Shown: positions 37,719-47,375, numbered from the stretch's first letter. The stretch is 64,000 nt of DNA from JBCFBK01 sp038562555 (GCA_038562555.1 JBCFBK010000009.1:73599-137598), one strand, 5' to 3'. Numbers and translations: made by a program. The notes: generated by a model from the sequence alone, not told the origin.

Positions 37719-38459
37719 TCACCTGACCATTTTTAAAAATTCTTCTTTCCGGCGCATAGACACTTCCAGCGTGGAGCCGTCGGTCAGGGTGACATAACCG
37801 CCTTTCCCTTTGGTGTATCTTTTTATATATTCGAGATTGATCAGGTGTGAATTGTGTATCCTGAAGAAATTGCAAGCGGCCAGTAGCTCTTCAAAATGTT
37901 TCAATGTTTTGGAAGCGATATACCTTTGTCGGGACCGGGTGAAAATGTGAGTATAGTTGACATCCGACTGACATCGGACAATGTCGGAAATTTCCAGAAA
38001 AATATACCCGTCAAGCGTCGGGACACTTATCCTTTTGGGTTTATTACCTTCTGGCAGATTAGACAGTAATACCCTGATTTTCTGAGACAACTGTTCATTT
38101 TCGGATTTTTGGACGACTTTCCTTATTGCCTTGCTGAATTCTTCCCCATCTATGGGTTTCAGTAAATAATCCAGGGCGCTGAACTTAAATGCCTGAACGG
38201 CATATTGCTCAAAGGCCGTTGTAAAGATAAGGCTAAAACCGGTGTCCGGCACTTCTTTCAGAACCTCAAAGCCGGTTCGGTCATGAAGCTGCACGTCCAG
38301 AAAGATCACATCGGGATTCAGTTCGGTAATCCCTTTCACCGCTTCATCAACGGTGCCAAACGTATTCAGTATCCGGATATCGTTCCGGTAAGGCCGCAAT
38401 AAAGAGGTCAACCGGTCAATCGCGTGTTGTTCATCGTCTATAAGGATTGCTGTAATCAT
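37719..38459 (-). CDS. LytTR-type response regulator
   Basis: A 246-residue regulator. The receiver domain (about 1-120) has the acidic pocket (ILIDDEQH) and the phospho-acceptor Asp in NPDVIFLDVQLHD. The C-terminal LytTR DNA-binding domain (about 145-245) includes YIASKTLKHFEELL and the FFRIHNSHLINLEYIKRYTKG-type strands. It forms a two-gene unit with the LytS-type kinase, whose stop codon lies 9 bp upstream. LytTR proteins bind tandem repeats about two turns apart, and a matching pair lies at 37644-37683. Confidence 0.93.
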   Translation of the reverse strand: MITAILIDDEQHAIDRLTSLLRPYRNDIRILNTFGTVDEAVKGITELNPDVIFLDVQLHDRTGFEVLKEVPDTGFSLIFTTAFEQYAVQAFKFSALDYLLKPIDGEEFSKAIRKVVQKSENEQLSQKIRVLLSNLPEGNKPKRISVPTLDGYIFLEISDIVRCQSDVNYTHIFTRSRQRYIASKTLKHFEELLAACNFFRIHNSHLINLEYIKRYTKGKGGYVTLTDGSTLEVSMRRKEEFLKMVR

Positions 38460-38468
38460 ATCGTTCGC

Positions 38469-40298
38469 TTAAAATGCCAGCAACAAGGGAAGACTGATTT
38501 CAACCCGTACTCCCTCCCCGTTTTTGTCGAGTATCTTCAATTGTCCCTTGATCTGTTTTTGTTTGTTTAAGATCGCCAGTCTGCTTTCGGTGATCTGAAC
38601 GCCTAAGGATTGGTTTTTCCCGGTATTCTGAATTTCCTGGTTGTTCAGGTTGTTCAAGCCGGCACCGTTGTCGTCGACGCTGCAAATAAGCCTGTTATCG
38701 TTTTTCTTTATTTCAATAAGAATGTGACCATTCCCGTCTTTTTTGGAAATGCCGTGCCAGATACTGTTTTCAATGAAGGGTTGCAACATCAGTGGCGGGA
38801 TAAGCGTGTTTTGCCGGTCAATCGTTTCGTCGACCTTGATATCGTAGGTGAATTGATGGTTTAAGCGTTTGTTTTCAACCTGCAGATAAAGCTCCGTAAA
38901 TTGCAAATCATCGTCCAAGGTAATTTCTTTACGGTTTGAATTTTCCAGCGTCTGGCGCATCAGCCTGGCAAACTGAGTCAGGTAGTTATATGCCGACTCC
39001 GTGTCGTTCTTTAGCATGTAATCGCCGATGGAACTGAGCGAATTAAAAATGAAATGCGGATTCATCTGAGCCCGCAGGGCTTTCAGCTCTGTATCGGCAA
39101 CAACGGCTTTGAACTCAGCCTCCTGCTTTTGCTCAACGGCGTCGCGCTTTCGCTTATACAGACCAATTCCGAACAGTGCTGCGAACAACAGTCCGCTACC
39201 GCTAAAGATATAAGCGTTTTTGATCGTCTTCTGTTTACTGATCTCCACCTGTGCCAGCGCCTGCCTTTTTTCGTTCTCTGCCTTCAGAAGGGCCTCCCTG
39301 GTATCATATTCATATTGCATTTCTTTTCTTGACACCTCCACTTTCCGATCCTGACTGGTGAGACTATCCTTCAGCGAAAAATACATTTTATAGGCATTCA
39401 GCGATTTTTTATACTGGTTTTCAGCCTCATAAACTTCTGCCAATGTTCCCCAAACGGCCATCCGCACAGACAAATTGTTCAGAGACGACTCACAGTTCAA
39501 GGCATCGCGGGCATAGATCCCGGCTTTACGGTAATTCTTGTCTGCCAGATAAATGGTTGCAGCGTTGGCGTAAGCCATTGATCGCACGTATTCGAGCCGA
39601 TGGGCATGAATCAGTGCCAGACTCTCTTCAATATCTTTTTTGGCCTGATCTGTATCTCCGGTTGAATGGCGGACCAGGGAGAGGTTGCTCAGGCAGTTTG
39701 CCAGGAAGACCAGGTTATTTTGCTCTTTCGCTAAGGTGATCGCTTTATTAAAGTAGTAAACCGACGAGTCGGGCTTATTCAATTTCCCGTATATGTTTGC
39801 AATATTGGCGGTCGCCGGTAATTCCATCTCGTTGCTGTCGTTCAGTACCTGTTTGAAATAACCCAGCGCTTTTTGATACTCTTCCTGCTCATAATAAATG
39901 TTGCCGATATTTCCGGTAATTCCGGTCGTGTACTTCTTCAGCACCGGGTGGTTTTGGATCATGTTCAACGCACGTTGATAGTAATCCATGGCGAGGTACG
40001 GATCAGAAACAGCATATTGATACAGCACTCCCAAGCGCTCATTCGACTGCAAAATTCCTTTGGGATAGCCGAGTTTTTCGGCCATGTTCAGCGTAGCTCG
40101 GCTAAAACTGATCAATGAAGTATCGGCGGGATTAAGGAGCAAGCTGCGTTTGGCATAATCGTTCCTCAAATCGACCAAAACCGAATCTTCGGCGGGGTAC
40201 CTGCTGATACGGTTAACAAGCGAATCTATCTCCACTTGCTGAGCGGAAGCCGGGACTGCCAGAATAAGCAGTGCAGAGGCGAATATTAATTTCTTCAT
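38469..40298 (-). CDS. LytS/YehU-type sensor histidine kinase with TPR sensor region
   Basis: A 609-residue membrane kinase. A signal peptide (LIFASALLILAVPASAQQ) is followed by a periplasmic tetratricopeptide-repeat region (about 60-330). One transmembrane helix lies at about 358-377. The His_kinase domain has the phospho-accepting His in MNPHFIFNSLSSI, and the HATPase part includes PFIENSIWHGI and DDNGAGL. It precedes the LytTR regulator by 9 bp. The TPR sensor type is common in Bacteroidota; the signal is unknown. Confidence 0.93.
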   Translation of the reverse strand: MKKLIFASALLILAVPASAQQVEIDSLVNRISRYPAEDSVLVDLRNDYAKRSLLLNPADTSLISFSRATLNMAEKLGYPKGILQSNERLGVLYQYAVSDPYLAMDYYQRALNMIQNHPVLKKYTTGITGNIGNIYYEQEEYQKALGYFKQVLNDSNEMELPATANIANIYGKLNKPDSSVYYFNKAITLAKEQNNLVFLANCLSNLSLVRHSTGDTDQAKKDIEESLALIHAHRLEYVRSMAYANAATIYLADKNYRKAGIYARDALNCESSLNNLSVRMAVWGTLAEVYEAENQYKKSLNAYKMYFSLKDSLTSQDRKVEVSRKEMQYEYDTREALLKAENEKRQALAQVEISKQKTIKNAYIFSGSGLLFAALFGIGLYKRKRDAVEQKQEAEFKAVVADTELKALRAQMNPHFIFNSLSSIGDYMLKNDTESAYNYLTQFARLMRQTLENSNRKEITLDDDLQFTELYLQVENKRLNHQFTYDIKVDETIDRQNTLIPPLMLQPFIENSIWHGISKKDGNGHILIEIKKNDNRLICSVDDNGAGLNNLNNQEIQNTGKNQSLGVQITESRLAILNKQKQIKGQLKILDKNGEGVRVEISLPLLLAF

Positions 40299-40536
40299 AC
40301 CTGCATGTTTCGGTTTCGTTTAGCACGGCAGGACTTCGGACATGCACCTGTTGCCTTTTCCTGATGATTTCAAACAAATAACAGATAAACAGCGAAAAAG
40401 GTCTGAAGGAATTTGCAGAATTATCGGTTTAGAAATTTCAAGTGCTGCTTTTTTCAGAAAATAAACAATTTCAGGCGGTCAATAACCGTGATCAGGCGTC
40501 CAATCAATCTGCCTTTCACAACGTTCTCCTCATCTG

Positions 40537-40544
40537 TACCTTTG
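40537..40544 (+). promoter_or_regulatory. Candidate -7 box of the 40.6 kb lipoprotein gene
   Basis: TACCTTTG fits TAnnTTTG and lies 39 bp upstream of the ATG at 40584. The -33 element is weak. Confidence 0.4.
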
Positions 40545-40583
40545 GGATAGATGGTCCTGATTATTCACTTTAAAACATATCTT

Positions 40584-41141
40584 ATGACAAAATTTGCTGC
40601 TTGTTTATTCGTCACGCTGTCCTTGTTGCTGGCATTTGGATGCTCTTCCGACGATGATCCGTCATCCGGGGAAGAAACAGGCTATTATTTCCGGTTTAAA
40701 GCAGACGGGGTACCTGTCTCCTGGGCGTACACTCCCCATAACCTCGTGGTTAACTTTAATTTGTACGCGGAAAATAACCAGACTTACACCACCCAGATCG
40801 CAGCCAGGAAGGAGCTCGCCACAGCCGACAGAAACCAGTTTTCGATCTTCATTGTCAACTCCGCTGCATTGCAATCGGGCATCAGTTACAGCGACCATGA
40901 AGCGGCAGGACAAACGGTTCCGGACTTCCTGTTTCGCTTTGGCTATTTTGATCCTGACGGATTGATCTATACCACCGACCAGTTTGGCGCGGGTACGGTT
41001 GTATTTACCGGGATAACGGAAAACTCCGTGACAGGTACTTTCTCGGGAACTATGACCGCTGTCGATACCAGTAGCGGGACCGTAAAGATTGTCGACACGA
41101 TCACGATTACCGAAGGGACATTTCATGTTCCCAGGTTCTGA
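40584..41141 (+). CDS. Hypothetical lipoprotein
   Basis: A 185-residue protein from the ATG at 40584. The N-terminus is a lipoprotein signal with lipobox LLLAFGCSSDDD (Cys near 21) followed by acidic residues, as often seen in surface lipoproteins of this phylum. The rest is beta-rich, with no domain I can name. It is the first of two plus-strand genes with a 90 bp gap to the next one. Confidence 0.7.
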   Translation: MTKFAACLFVTLSLLLAFGCSSDDDPSSGEETGYYFRFKADGVPVSWAYTPHNLVVNFNLYAENNQTYTTQIAARKELATADRNQFSIFIVNSAALQSGISYSDHEAAGQTVPDFLFRFGYFDPDGLIYTTDQFGAGTVVFTGITENSVTGTFSGTMTAVDTSSGTVKIVDTITITEGTFHVPRF

Positions 41142-41231
41142 CAGAAAAGTCTGTCGTCGAACGTACATAATTCCGGCATTTTCCGGATCATAACTATTTC
41201 ATTTTCAACTTTAAAAAACGAGGAAGAAATC

Positions 41232-41903
41232 ATGGAACACGAAGCAAACATCCAAACCCCGGCTGAAAAACTGATCAGCAGGGAAAACCTGAAGGAATTT
41301 TATAGAGAGCAGTTGCCCAACCTGCTGAAAACTGTTTTTCTCAATCCCATTGCCGGGACTTATTCCATTTTTAAGCATACCACGCACGACACGTACAAGA
41401 ATTCGGTTCTGCTCATTTTAAGTACAATGACGTTGTATTTTATGATGCCTCTGCTGATAATCGGGGGCGAGATGAGATCATTGATAAGTTTTTCCATGTT
41501 GCTGCGATTTTCGCTGGTCGCAGGCTTGTTTATTCTGCTTATATCCGCCATATCGTTTGGTATTAAGTCAGTCAGCGGAAAGCCTGTTTTTAAAAATGAG
41601 CTGCTGACCGGTGCGCTATGCGGCATTGGTCTGATCCTGTTATTGATCGTTTTGCTTTTGATCAGGTTCTTTGTCGGCGATCTGAACATCTTTGAACTGA
41701 TGAACCCGATGGGGCTGCTGAGGCGCATCGGATTTATGCTCGTTTTTGTACTGTATATTTTCCTGTTTATGGTCAATGTGATGCAACAATCGCTCAAAGC
41801 CAGCGGAACGAACGATGCAGTTAGCTGGTATATTTCGCCCGTAACGATCCTGCTGGCATTTTACCTGACTTCAAAGATTGCACAGGAAATTTTCTTACCA
41901 TAG
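41232..41903 (+). CDS. Yip1-like multi-pass membrane protein
   Basis: A 223-residue protein with a hydrophilic N-terminus (about 1-55) and five hydrophobic helices (about 57-80, 88-110, 125-150, 162-190, 196-218). The pattern of a soluble start, FLNPIAGTY and a helical bundle resembles Yip1/DUF1282-type membrane proteins. The function is unknown. It may be co-transcribed with the lipoprotein upstream. Confidence 0.6.
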   Translation: MEHEANIQTPAEKLISRENLKEFYREQLPNLLKTVFLNPIAGTYSIFKHTTHDTYKNSVLLILSTMTLYFMMPLLIIGGEMRSLISFSMLLRFSLVAGLFILLISAISFGIKSVSGKPVFKNELLTGALCGIGLILLLIVLLLIRFFVGDLNIFELMNPMGLLRRIGFMLVFVLYIFLFMVNVMQQSLKASGTNDAVSWYISPVTILLAFYLTSKIAQEIFLP

Positions 41904-42035
41904 AAATGCCAGCTCTAAAATACGTAAGGGAAGGCTGGGTTTATACATCTGACGGATCTTTTGGACAAAGCGTATTGTTCAACAGTGTATCTCCTGTAAC
42001 TATTTTACCGGTTTAAACCCTACTGGTCCCGATCC

Positions 42036-43682
42036 TCAATCGGTTCTTACCTTTACATCCCTGAACATATACAGATTATCACTGACCCTCAATGCCTTGC
42101 CGCTGGCGGTGGTCACATTCCGGAGAATGACTTCCCTGGTTTTGACATAGGGAAACGTTTCCCGGTAGGAATCGTCGGTCATTTGGGGGTTGAAATCGGT
42201 GAAGATGGCCGGTCCCTGGTAATCTTCGGGATGATTGGAATCGTCGATATGAAGATTTTCAATAGTGATCCGCTCCGGCATATAACAGGTGTAGCCGAAA
42301 TCGTGCTGACCGGAATACGATCCGCTGATCAGGGCGGCGCTGGCTGGTTTGCCGCCTGCGGGCACGAAAATGCAGTTACGGATAATGAATTCTCCCTGCC
42401 AGGTACTGCCATAGTCAGGACGCAGGTTGATCAGGCTCCTTCCGCGAATAGTAGAGTTCTCCACGGTAAACGTCCCGGTGCCAATGGCATTGATCCCCAT
42501 ATGTCCCAGGGTCGAGTTGCGGATGGTGGCATTGGCAACCCCCATGTGGGCATCGAAGCGGGAAAAGGTACAATTATCGTAAAGAAGATTCTTGCAAAAA
42601 TTCGAACCCAGAATTCCCCAGTAGGTAGGGTCATTGATATCGTTGGTCTGGCGGCAGTTCACGAACGACACGTTCAGCGCGCGGTTCACGGAAAGGTCAT
42701 AAGTACCCATGGAGACGGGTTTCCCTGCCGCACCGATGGTGCGGTATGTTTTGTGTCCGGTCAGTATCGTGTTCTTCACCGTTACGTAGGAGCAGTCACC
42801 GATACTGAGGAAGCCGCCATAGGGCGCACCGTGGTCTCCCTCGCCGGTAACGCGGTGTTCCAGTCCGTCAACAAGAACATTTGAGCGTCTGATGGCGATG
42901 TTCCTGTTATAATAGGTGTACTTCGATTCAGCCTGGTTGGCAATTGTGGTAAAACGCCCGCCGGTAATAGTGAGCGTCTTCTCATCAACGGGAAGGACGG
43001 TGATATCTGTAATTTGATCGAAGTCCCAGATAATCGGAGCGTTCATATCGACATTCCCGTCTTTATCAACAACGAAGATATCGGTCTGCGAAGAACCGTT
43101 GTTTTGATTCAGTCCATACCGAATGTACCGCTTTACGTTGGAATCGGTGATCGTGATCAGGCAGGGACCGGGCAAGGAGATGCCGATTTTCTCCTGGTTT
43201 CGTTTCAATGAAGATATCGTTTCCGGTTTAAATGGCTTCAGGTCGGAACTGATCATGAAAACCGATGCACTCCGGTTTTGCACATCAGTATCGTCGATAA
43301 TGAAGGCCGCTCTCCCGAAATCGGTGTCGGTTTGGATGATGGCCGTGCGCTCCTTTCCACCAATGTAGTAGGTAGCCTTGTCGTCGGCTTTCACCAAAAG
43401 GCCGTGCTGATTAGCGAATGCATGGGTCGCAGCGATCGCGTCAATATCGTCGGCTTTTCCATCGCCCCTGGCGCCGAAATCGCTGTAGCGGACCAGTCCC
43501 CTGGCCTTGAATTTAAGGACATCCTTCGGAGATACATTTACCTGTAGCTGTCCGCTTTCATTAACACCTGCCCGGGTTTTCCCTTCGTCCGATGTGATCA
43601 CCACATTTTCAAGCGGGTCTTTGGTCTGTGCTTGTGCCACAAGTGCACACGTTAATAAGAACAATAATGTCAGTCTCATCAT
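42036..43682 (-). CDS. Right-handed beta-helix (pectate lyase superfamily-like) secreted protein
   Basis: A 548-residue protein from the ATG at 43682, which gives a clean signal peptide (MMRLTLLFLLTCALVAQAQT). The start of the mature protein (VRYSDFGARGDGKADD) is the Pectate_lyase_3/phage-tail-like motif found at the N-terminus of right-handed beta-helix enzymes. Repeated parallel strands with Asn ladders follow (NSTLGHMGINAIGTGTFTVEN). It could be a polysaccharide lyase or glycosidase acting outside the cytoplasm. A -7 box lies at 43698-43705. Confidence 0.75.
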   Translation of the reverse strand: MMRLTLLFLLTCALVAQAQTKDPLENVVITSDEGKTRAGVNESGQLQVNVSPKDVLKFKARGLVRYSDFGARGDGKADDIDAIAATHAFANQHGLLVKADDKATYYIGGKERTAIIQTDTDFGRAAFIIDDTDVQNRSASVFMISSDLKPFKPETISSLKRNQEKIGISLPGPCLITITDSNVKRYIRYGLNQNNGSSQTDIFVVDKDGNVDMNAPIIWDFDQITDITVLPVDEKTLTITGGRFTTIANQAESKYTYYNRNIAIRRSNVLVDGLEHRVTGEGDHGAPYGGFLSIGDCSYVTVKNTILTGHKTYRTIGAAGKPVSMGTYDLSVNRALNVSFVNCRQTNDINDPTYWGILGSNFCKNLLYDNCTFSRFDAHMGVANATIRNSTLGHMGINAIGTGTFTVENSTIRGRSLINLRPDYGSTWQGEFIIRNCIFVPAGGKPASAALISGSYSGQHDFGYTCYMPERITIENLHIDDSNHPEDYQGPAIFTDFNPQMTDDSYRETFPYVKTREVILRNVTTASGKALRVSDNLYMFRDVKVRTD

Positions 43683-43697
43683 AAGTTTGTTTGCGTA

Positions 43698-43705
43698 CAA
43701 AGTTA
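43698..43705 (-). promoter_or_regulatory. -7 box of the beta-helix gene
   Basis: TAACTTTG on the minus strand matches TAnnTTTG and lies 15 bp before the start codon at 43682. Confidence 0.45.
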
Positions 43706-43779
43706 GTCAATCTGTCAGTCATTAAGTGCTGTATCCAGATAAAACGGCTTTGCCGTCTGAACTCAACGGGAGTCGGGCC

Positions 43780-44127
43780 ATGAAACATCTTACCACGCTT
43801 CTTCCTGAAGAACAAACTACTTTAACCACTGTGGCATGTATTGTTGGTACTTATGAAATGTTTATTGAAGCGAACGCATACAATAATAAAGACAACCAAA
43901 AAGAAGCATTCAGCATAGAGTTCGCAGGGATTTCGCAAAAAAGAGATTTCAGCAGCGGGATGCTGACACTTAAACCACACCGGAACATTTCTGAAATAGC
44001 AAAAACAGTGATGTACGAAGTGGGTTATTCAAATGTCAAGTCTTTTAGGGAAGTTTTTAGAAAAATTACGGGTATGACACTTCAGGATTACAGAAATAAG
44101 TACCATAAAGACGCGGTGGCATCATAA
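43780..44127 (+). pseudogene. Internally deleted GlxA-type AraC regulator
   Basis: A 115-codon frame. The first part (MKHLTTLLPEEQTTLTTVAC to about residue 75, ending NISEIAKT) matches the DJ-1/PfpI-like N-terminus of GlxA-family regulators. It then jumps directly into VMYEVGYSNVKSFREVFRKI and the end of the second AraC helix-turn-helix. The roughly 200 residues that normally lie between are missing, without a frameshift. The junction lies at a short AAAAC-like sequence, so a microhomology deletion is likely. It is probably non-functional, although a short protein could still be made. The GTG at 43726 is a less likely start. Confidence 0.7.
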
Positions 44128-44240
44128 TTACTGTCCAATTTAATTTTTATATTTATCGGGTTCTAAGGAGTAAACTGATTTAGTCGCAGGACCGGAATAG
44201 TTGCATGACATTCATGTGAATAAATATTTAAATTAAGAAT

Positions 44241-44825
44241 ATGGAAAGCATACGTTGCAATAAGTGCGGAGTCAATAATAAGTTAACTACCAGGTATTGC
44301 ACACAGTGCGGGTATGAACTACCAAAAAATAATAGTGAGGCGAGTGAACCGAAATTGACAGGTGATTCCCCACAAGTGAAAAGAGGTAAAAAGTTAGGCT
44401 CCATCATAGGCATAACAGCCTCTTTGATCGCATCTTTTGCTGTTCAGCAGATTTTCTTTAAAGCTCCGTCAGTTGATGAGGTATTGGCCAAAACTGCAAG
44501 CGAATTAAACAAAACCTGCCCGGTTATGGTGGACGAATATAGCCGATTTGACAGTGCTGTTGCTTTCCCCGACAGATCTTTCCAATATAACTATACGTTA
44601 ATAAATCTTAGTAAATCTGAAGTTAATATTGACACCGTAAAAAAGTACGTCGAGCCATATATAATTAACAATATCAGGACAAGCTCCGATCTAAAATACT
44701 TTCGGGATAATAATACAACCATGATTTATAGTTACTACGACAAAAATGGAGAATTCGTACATAAATTATCAGTCACACCTGATATGTACAAGGAACAGCA
44801 GGGAGATAATGATTCCAAAAATTAA
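44241..44825 (+). CDS. Zinc-ribbon membrane protein of unknown function
   Basis: A 194-residue protein. The N-terminal zinc ribbon has four cysteines (CNKC then CTQC, about 6-23). A Lys-rich linker and one transmembrane helix (about 55-75, SIIGITASLIASFAVQQIFF) follow, then an extracytoplasmic domain (about 80-185). The short ribbon plus helix layout is like many bacterial zinc-ribbon membrane proteins. It begins the AT-rich accessory region. Confidence 0.65.
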   Translation: MESIRCNKCGVNNKLTTRYCTQCGYELPKNNSEASEPKLTGDSPQVKRGKKLGSIIGITASLIASFAVQQIFFKAPSVDEVLAKTASELNKTCPVMVDEYSRFDSAVAFPDRSFQYNYTLINLSKSEVNIDTVKKYVEPYIINNIRTSSDLKYFRDNNTTMIYSYYDKNGEFVHKLSVTPDMYKEQQGDNDSKN

Positions 44826-44992
44826 GTACGGTACTACCCGACTGAAACAGACTGTCTAATTGGACGAGTCACAACACCTGTGCTATCCTATCCTATGAAA
44901 GAAGCTGTACAATCGCTAAATAAGATAAACAACTATATATTGATGCTCAGAAGTTATAGCCAATACAGACAGCAACATAAAAACAGACAGAT

Positions 44993-45928
44993 ATGATTTT
45001 TCCAAAAGCAAAAAAAATAGCGAGGGAACTTGATTGGCACAAAACGAAGGACGGTGTATTTGGACTTTACAAAGGTTACTTTTTTAATGTGGGTGACGGA
45101 AGTTTATTAAGTAATCCTCAATTCAAGTATGTAATAGCGACAACTGACACCTTAACAGAGGAACAAAAGTTACAAATCAAGACAGAACTGGACGCTAATA
45201 AAAAAGTTTTAAAGTTCTCAAACTATGAAATTGGGGACAACAGTATCTTTTTTCAGTTCGTTGAGAACTTAACTTTGACCAAACTCAAGATCGTTTATGC
45301 ATTGTTTGACTTTTTGGTGGACTTATTTAAAAAACTCAATATTTCTGAACAAAATAAATGTCATAACTGTGCTACAAAAGATAACATAAAATATTACGAC
45401 CTTAATGATCGCGGGGTATTACTTTGCAATCTATGTTTCCGACAAATAGAGAACGATTACTATGAAGTTGAAAGAGAAAAATATTTGGAGGACAAAAATT
45501 ATCTGACAGGTTTTTTCGGCTCCATTGTTTTTTCAATTCCTGGAATTGTAGCGTGGGTTTTAGTTGCAGTCTACCTGGAAAGACTTGCTTCTGCAATGGC
45601 AATTATAATAGCTTTTCTTGGGATTAAGGGTTACAAGTATTTCAAAGGGCGACATACGAAATTGACAAAGTATGTAATTGTTCTTTCAAATATTGTAAGC
45701 ATATTAATTGCAAACGTTGTGACAATAGTTGCAATGCTAATAAATGAAGGGCTGACATTAAGCCAATCATTTGCGGAACTACAAAATAACGAAGTTGCCA
45801 AGGATTTACTTTCTAAGAACACTATGATTTCTTTTGTTTTGGCATTCTTTATTTGGATTTGGCTTTTGTTCCTGCTTAAGGACAAAAAATTGACAATAAA
45901 ACTTGCAAGAATGACATCCAAATTATAG
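44993..45928 (+). CDS. Hypothetical membrane protein with zinc-finger-like cysteines
   Basis: A 311-residue protein. The N-terminal half is soluble and includes a possible zinc finger (CHNC, then CNLC, about 123-147). The C-terminal half has about four hydrophobic helices (about 172-196, 200-216, 226-250, 275-300). The composition is AT-rich compared with the PUL genes. I do not recognise the family. Confidence 0.6.
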   Translation: MIFPKAKKIARELDWHKTKDGVFGLYKGYFFNVGDGSLLSNPQFKYVIATTDTLTEEQKLQIKTELDANKKVLKFSNYEIGDNSIFFQFVENLTLTKLKIVYALFDFLVDLFKKLNISEQNKCHNCATKDNIKYYDLNDRGVLLCNLCFRQIENDYYEVEREKYLEDKNYLTGFFGSIVFSIPGIVAWVLVAVYLERLASAMAIIIAFLGIKGYKYFKGRHTKLTKYVIVLSNIVSILIANVVTIVAMLINEGLTLSQSFAELQNNEVAKDLLSKNTMISFVLAFFIWIWLLFLLKDKKLTIKLARMTSKL

Positions 45929-46045
45929 ATCACGTCTATTTTCAAGAATTTCATTATTTATCCGTCGCCCAATATTCCAGTATAAAAAGTAAGATGCATC
46001 GTCATCATGTTCGGCTTTCCATAAAAAAAGTTGTCACCAGCAAAG

Positions 46046-46424
46046 ATGAAAGAATTACTCTCCCCCTCATTCTTTTATCCTGGTTTGCTGTGCCGATTAT
46101 GATGAAGTTGAGGGTCTGTCTGCCGGCCTTGACGGCTCTTACCGGCATTCATCTGAAGCTGTTGCCTGTGACAACCAGATTTATGATATTCTTTATTTTT
46201 CGGATGACGACACAATATTTGAATATGAGGGATATCCGGACGGTACTCCCGTTTCGTCTGACAAAACAGGCATTAGGAGAAGCTCTCTCTATCGGTCCTT
46301 GCCGGCAGGAAAAATAAACAAATTCCTAAAACTATTAGAGAAAATAAAAACATTTAGGAATTTCACCATTCGCATTTTGGGTCCAGTTCGTTCCGGTTAT
46401 TATTACACCGACGCGCTTAATTGA
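46046..46424 (+). pseudogene. Frameshifted small gene (unknown family)
   Basis: From ATG 46046 the frame reads MKELLSPSFF and then hits a stop. In the next frame an open stretch of about 115 codons follows (46074-46424), rich in protein-like sequence (ADYDEVEGLSAGLDG, ILYFSDDDTIFEYEGYPD). A single T fewer in the run near 46073 would join the two halves into one protein of about 125 residues. I infer one disrupted gene; sequencing error is the alternative. No family is recognised. Confidence 0.45.
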
Positions 46425-46476
46425 ATTGACTATCACAAATTGCAATTTTCAGATGAAAATTCTTTAACTTTCCATT

Positions 46477-47076
46477 ATGAATCCGGTTATCCTCTCATTC
46501 CTGTTGTTAACGGCAGTTTTAAAGAGTGCCGACTGCCAGGTACGTTGTGCCGATAGACTATCGGATGCAGCGTTAGAACTGACCAGGCAGCTTGTTGATT
46601 ATGATCCGGGGTACTTCTCAATTACATATCCAAACGGGGATATTCCGGCTGATAAAGGCGTATGTACCGATGTTGTTATCCGGGCATACCGGAAACTGGG
46701 TGTTGATCTGCAGAAGGAAGTTCATGAAGATATGAAGGGAAATTTCAGCCAGTATCCAAATCTCTGGGGCTTAACCAAGCCTGACCGGAATATTGATCAC
46801 CGGAGGGTTCCGAATCTTATGGTATTTTTTTCCCGGCACGGAAAGGTGAAACCTGTAACAAATAATGCAGGTGATTATTTGCCTGGAGATATCGTATGTT
46901 GGAATCTCGGTGGCGCAGTTACGCACATTGGACTTGTTGTCAGCAGGAAATCGGCAGATGGAAAAAGACACCTGATCGTGCATAACATCGGAGGGGGTCA
47001 GGTCCTGGCCGATTGCCTGTTCGAATATGAAGTCATAGGTCATTACCAATATGAAAAATCCATAGGAGTCGACTGA
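46477..47076 (+). CDS. DUF1287-family protein
   Basis: A 199-residue secreted protein with a short signal sequence (LSFLLLTAVLKSADCQ). It has the DUF1287 core: YDPGYFSITYPNGDIPADKG and CTDVVIRAYRKLGVDLQ (about 46-83), then HEDM, GDIVCWNLG and HIGLVVSRKS (about 130-165). The Cys and His residues suggest a cysteine-peptidase-like (NlpC/P60-like) fold, but the activity is not established. It is followed 2 bp later by a small gene, probably in one operon. Confidence 0.8.
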   Translation: MNPVILSFLLLTAVLKSADCQVRCADRLSDAALELTRQLVDYDPGYFSITYPNGDIPADKGVCTDVVIRAYRKLGVDLQKEVHEDMKGNFSQYPNLWGLTKPDRNIDHRRVPNLMVFFSRHGKVKPVTNNAGDYLPGDIVCWNLGGAVTHIGLVVSRKSADGKRHLIVHNIGGGQVLADCLFEYEVIGHYQYEKSIGVD

Positions 47077-47078
47077 GC

Positions 47079-47375
47079 ATGTATATAACTGATTTTCACC
47101 ATTTCCTGGATGAACAGGGAAACATTCCCAATGATATGACAAAGAGGGCCAGAGAATTGGCGAATTATCATGCATTAATTGTGGATGGCGCAACATCGTC
47201 CAAACCCGATGACTGTTTTACAGAAGTCCGATGTAATGCCAGAAATTGCCACGGGAGTATTTTATTCTCATTTTCTGATGACAAGAATAAAATTCACTGG
47301 AGTTGCACGGATTGTATGAACGAAGGGATTATTTCCAACTGGCAAGACACGCATTGGGACAACCGAAAGAAGTAG
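47079..47375 (+). CDS. Small cysteine-containing conserved protein
   Basis: A 98-residue protein. It has pairs of cysteines typical of a metal-binding site (CNARNC, then CTDC, about 51-80) and a charged surface. I recognise it only as a small Bacteroidota family of unknown role. It follows the DUF1287 gene by 2 bp, and repeat A copy 1 lies beyond its stop codon. Confidence 0.6.
   Translation: MYITDFHHFLDEQGNIPNDMTKRARELANYHALIVDGATSSKPDDCFTEVRCNARNCHGSILFSFSDDKNKIHWSCTDCMNEGIISNWQDTHWDNRKK

Noticed and set aside
41907..42016. 36-codon frame between the membrane protein and beta-helix genes
   Set aside because: Too short, no recognisable motif, and no promoter or ribosome-binding site seen.
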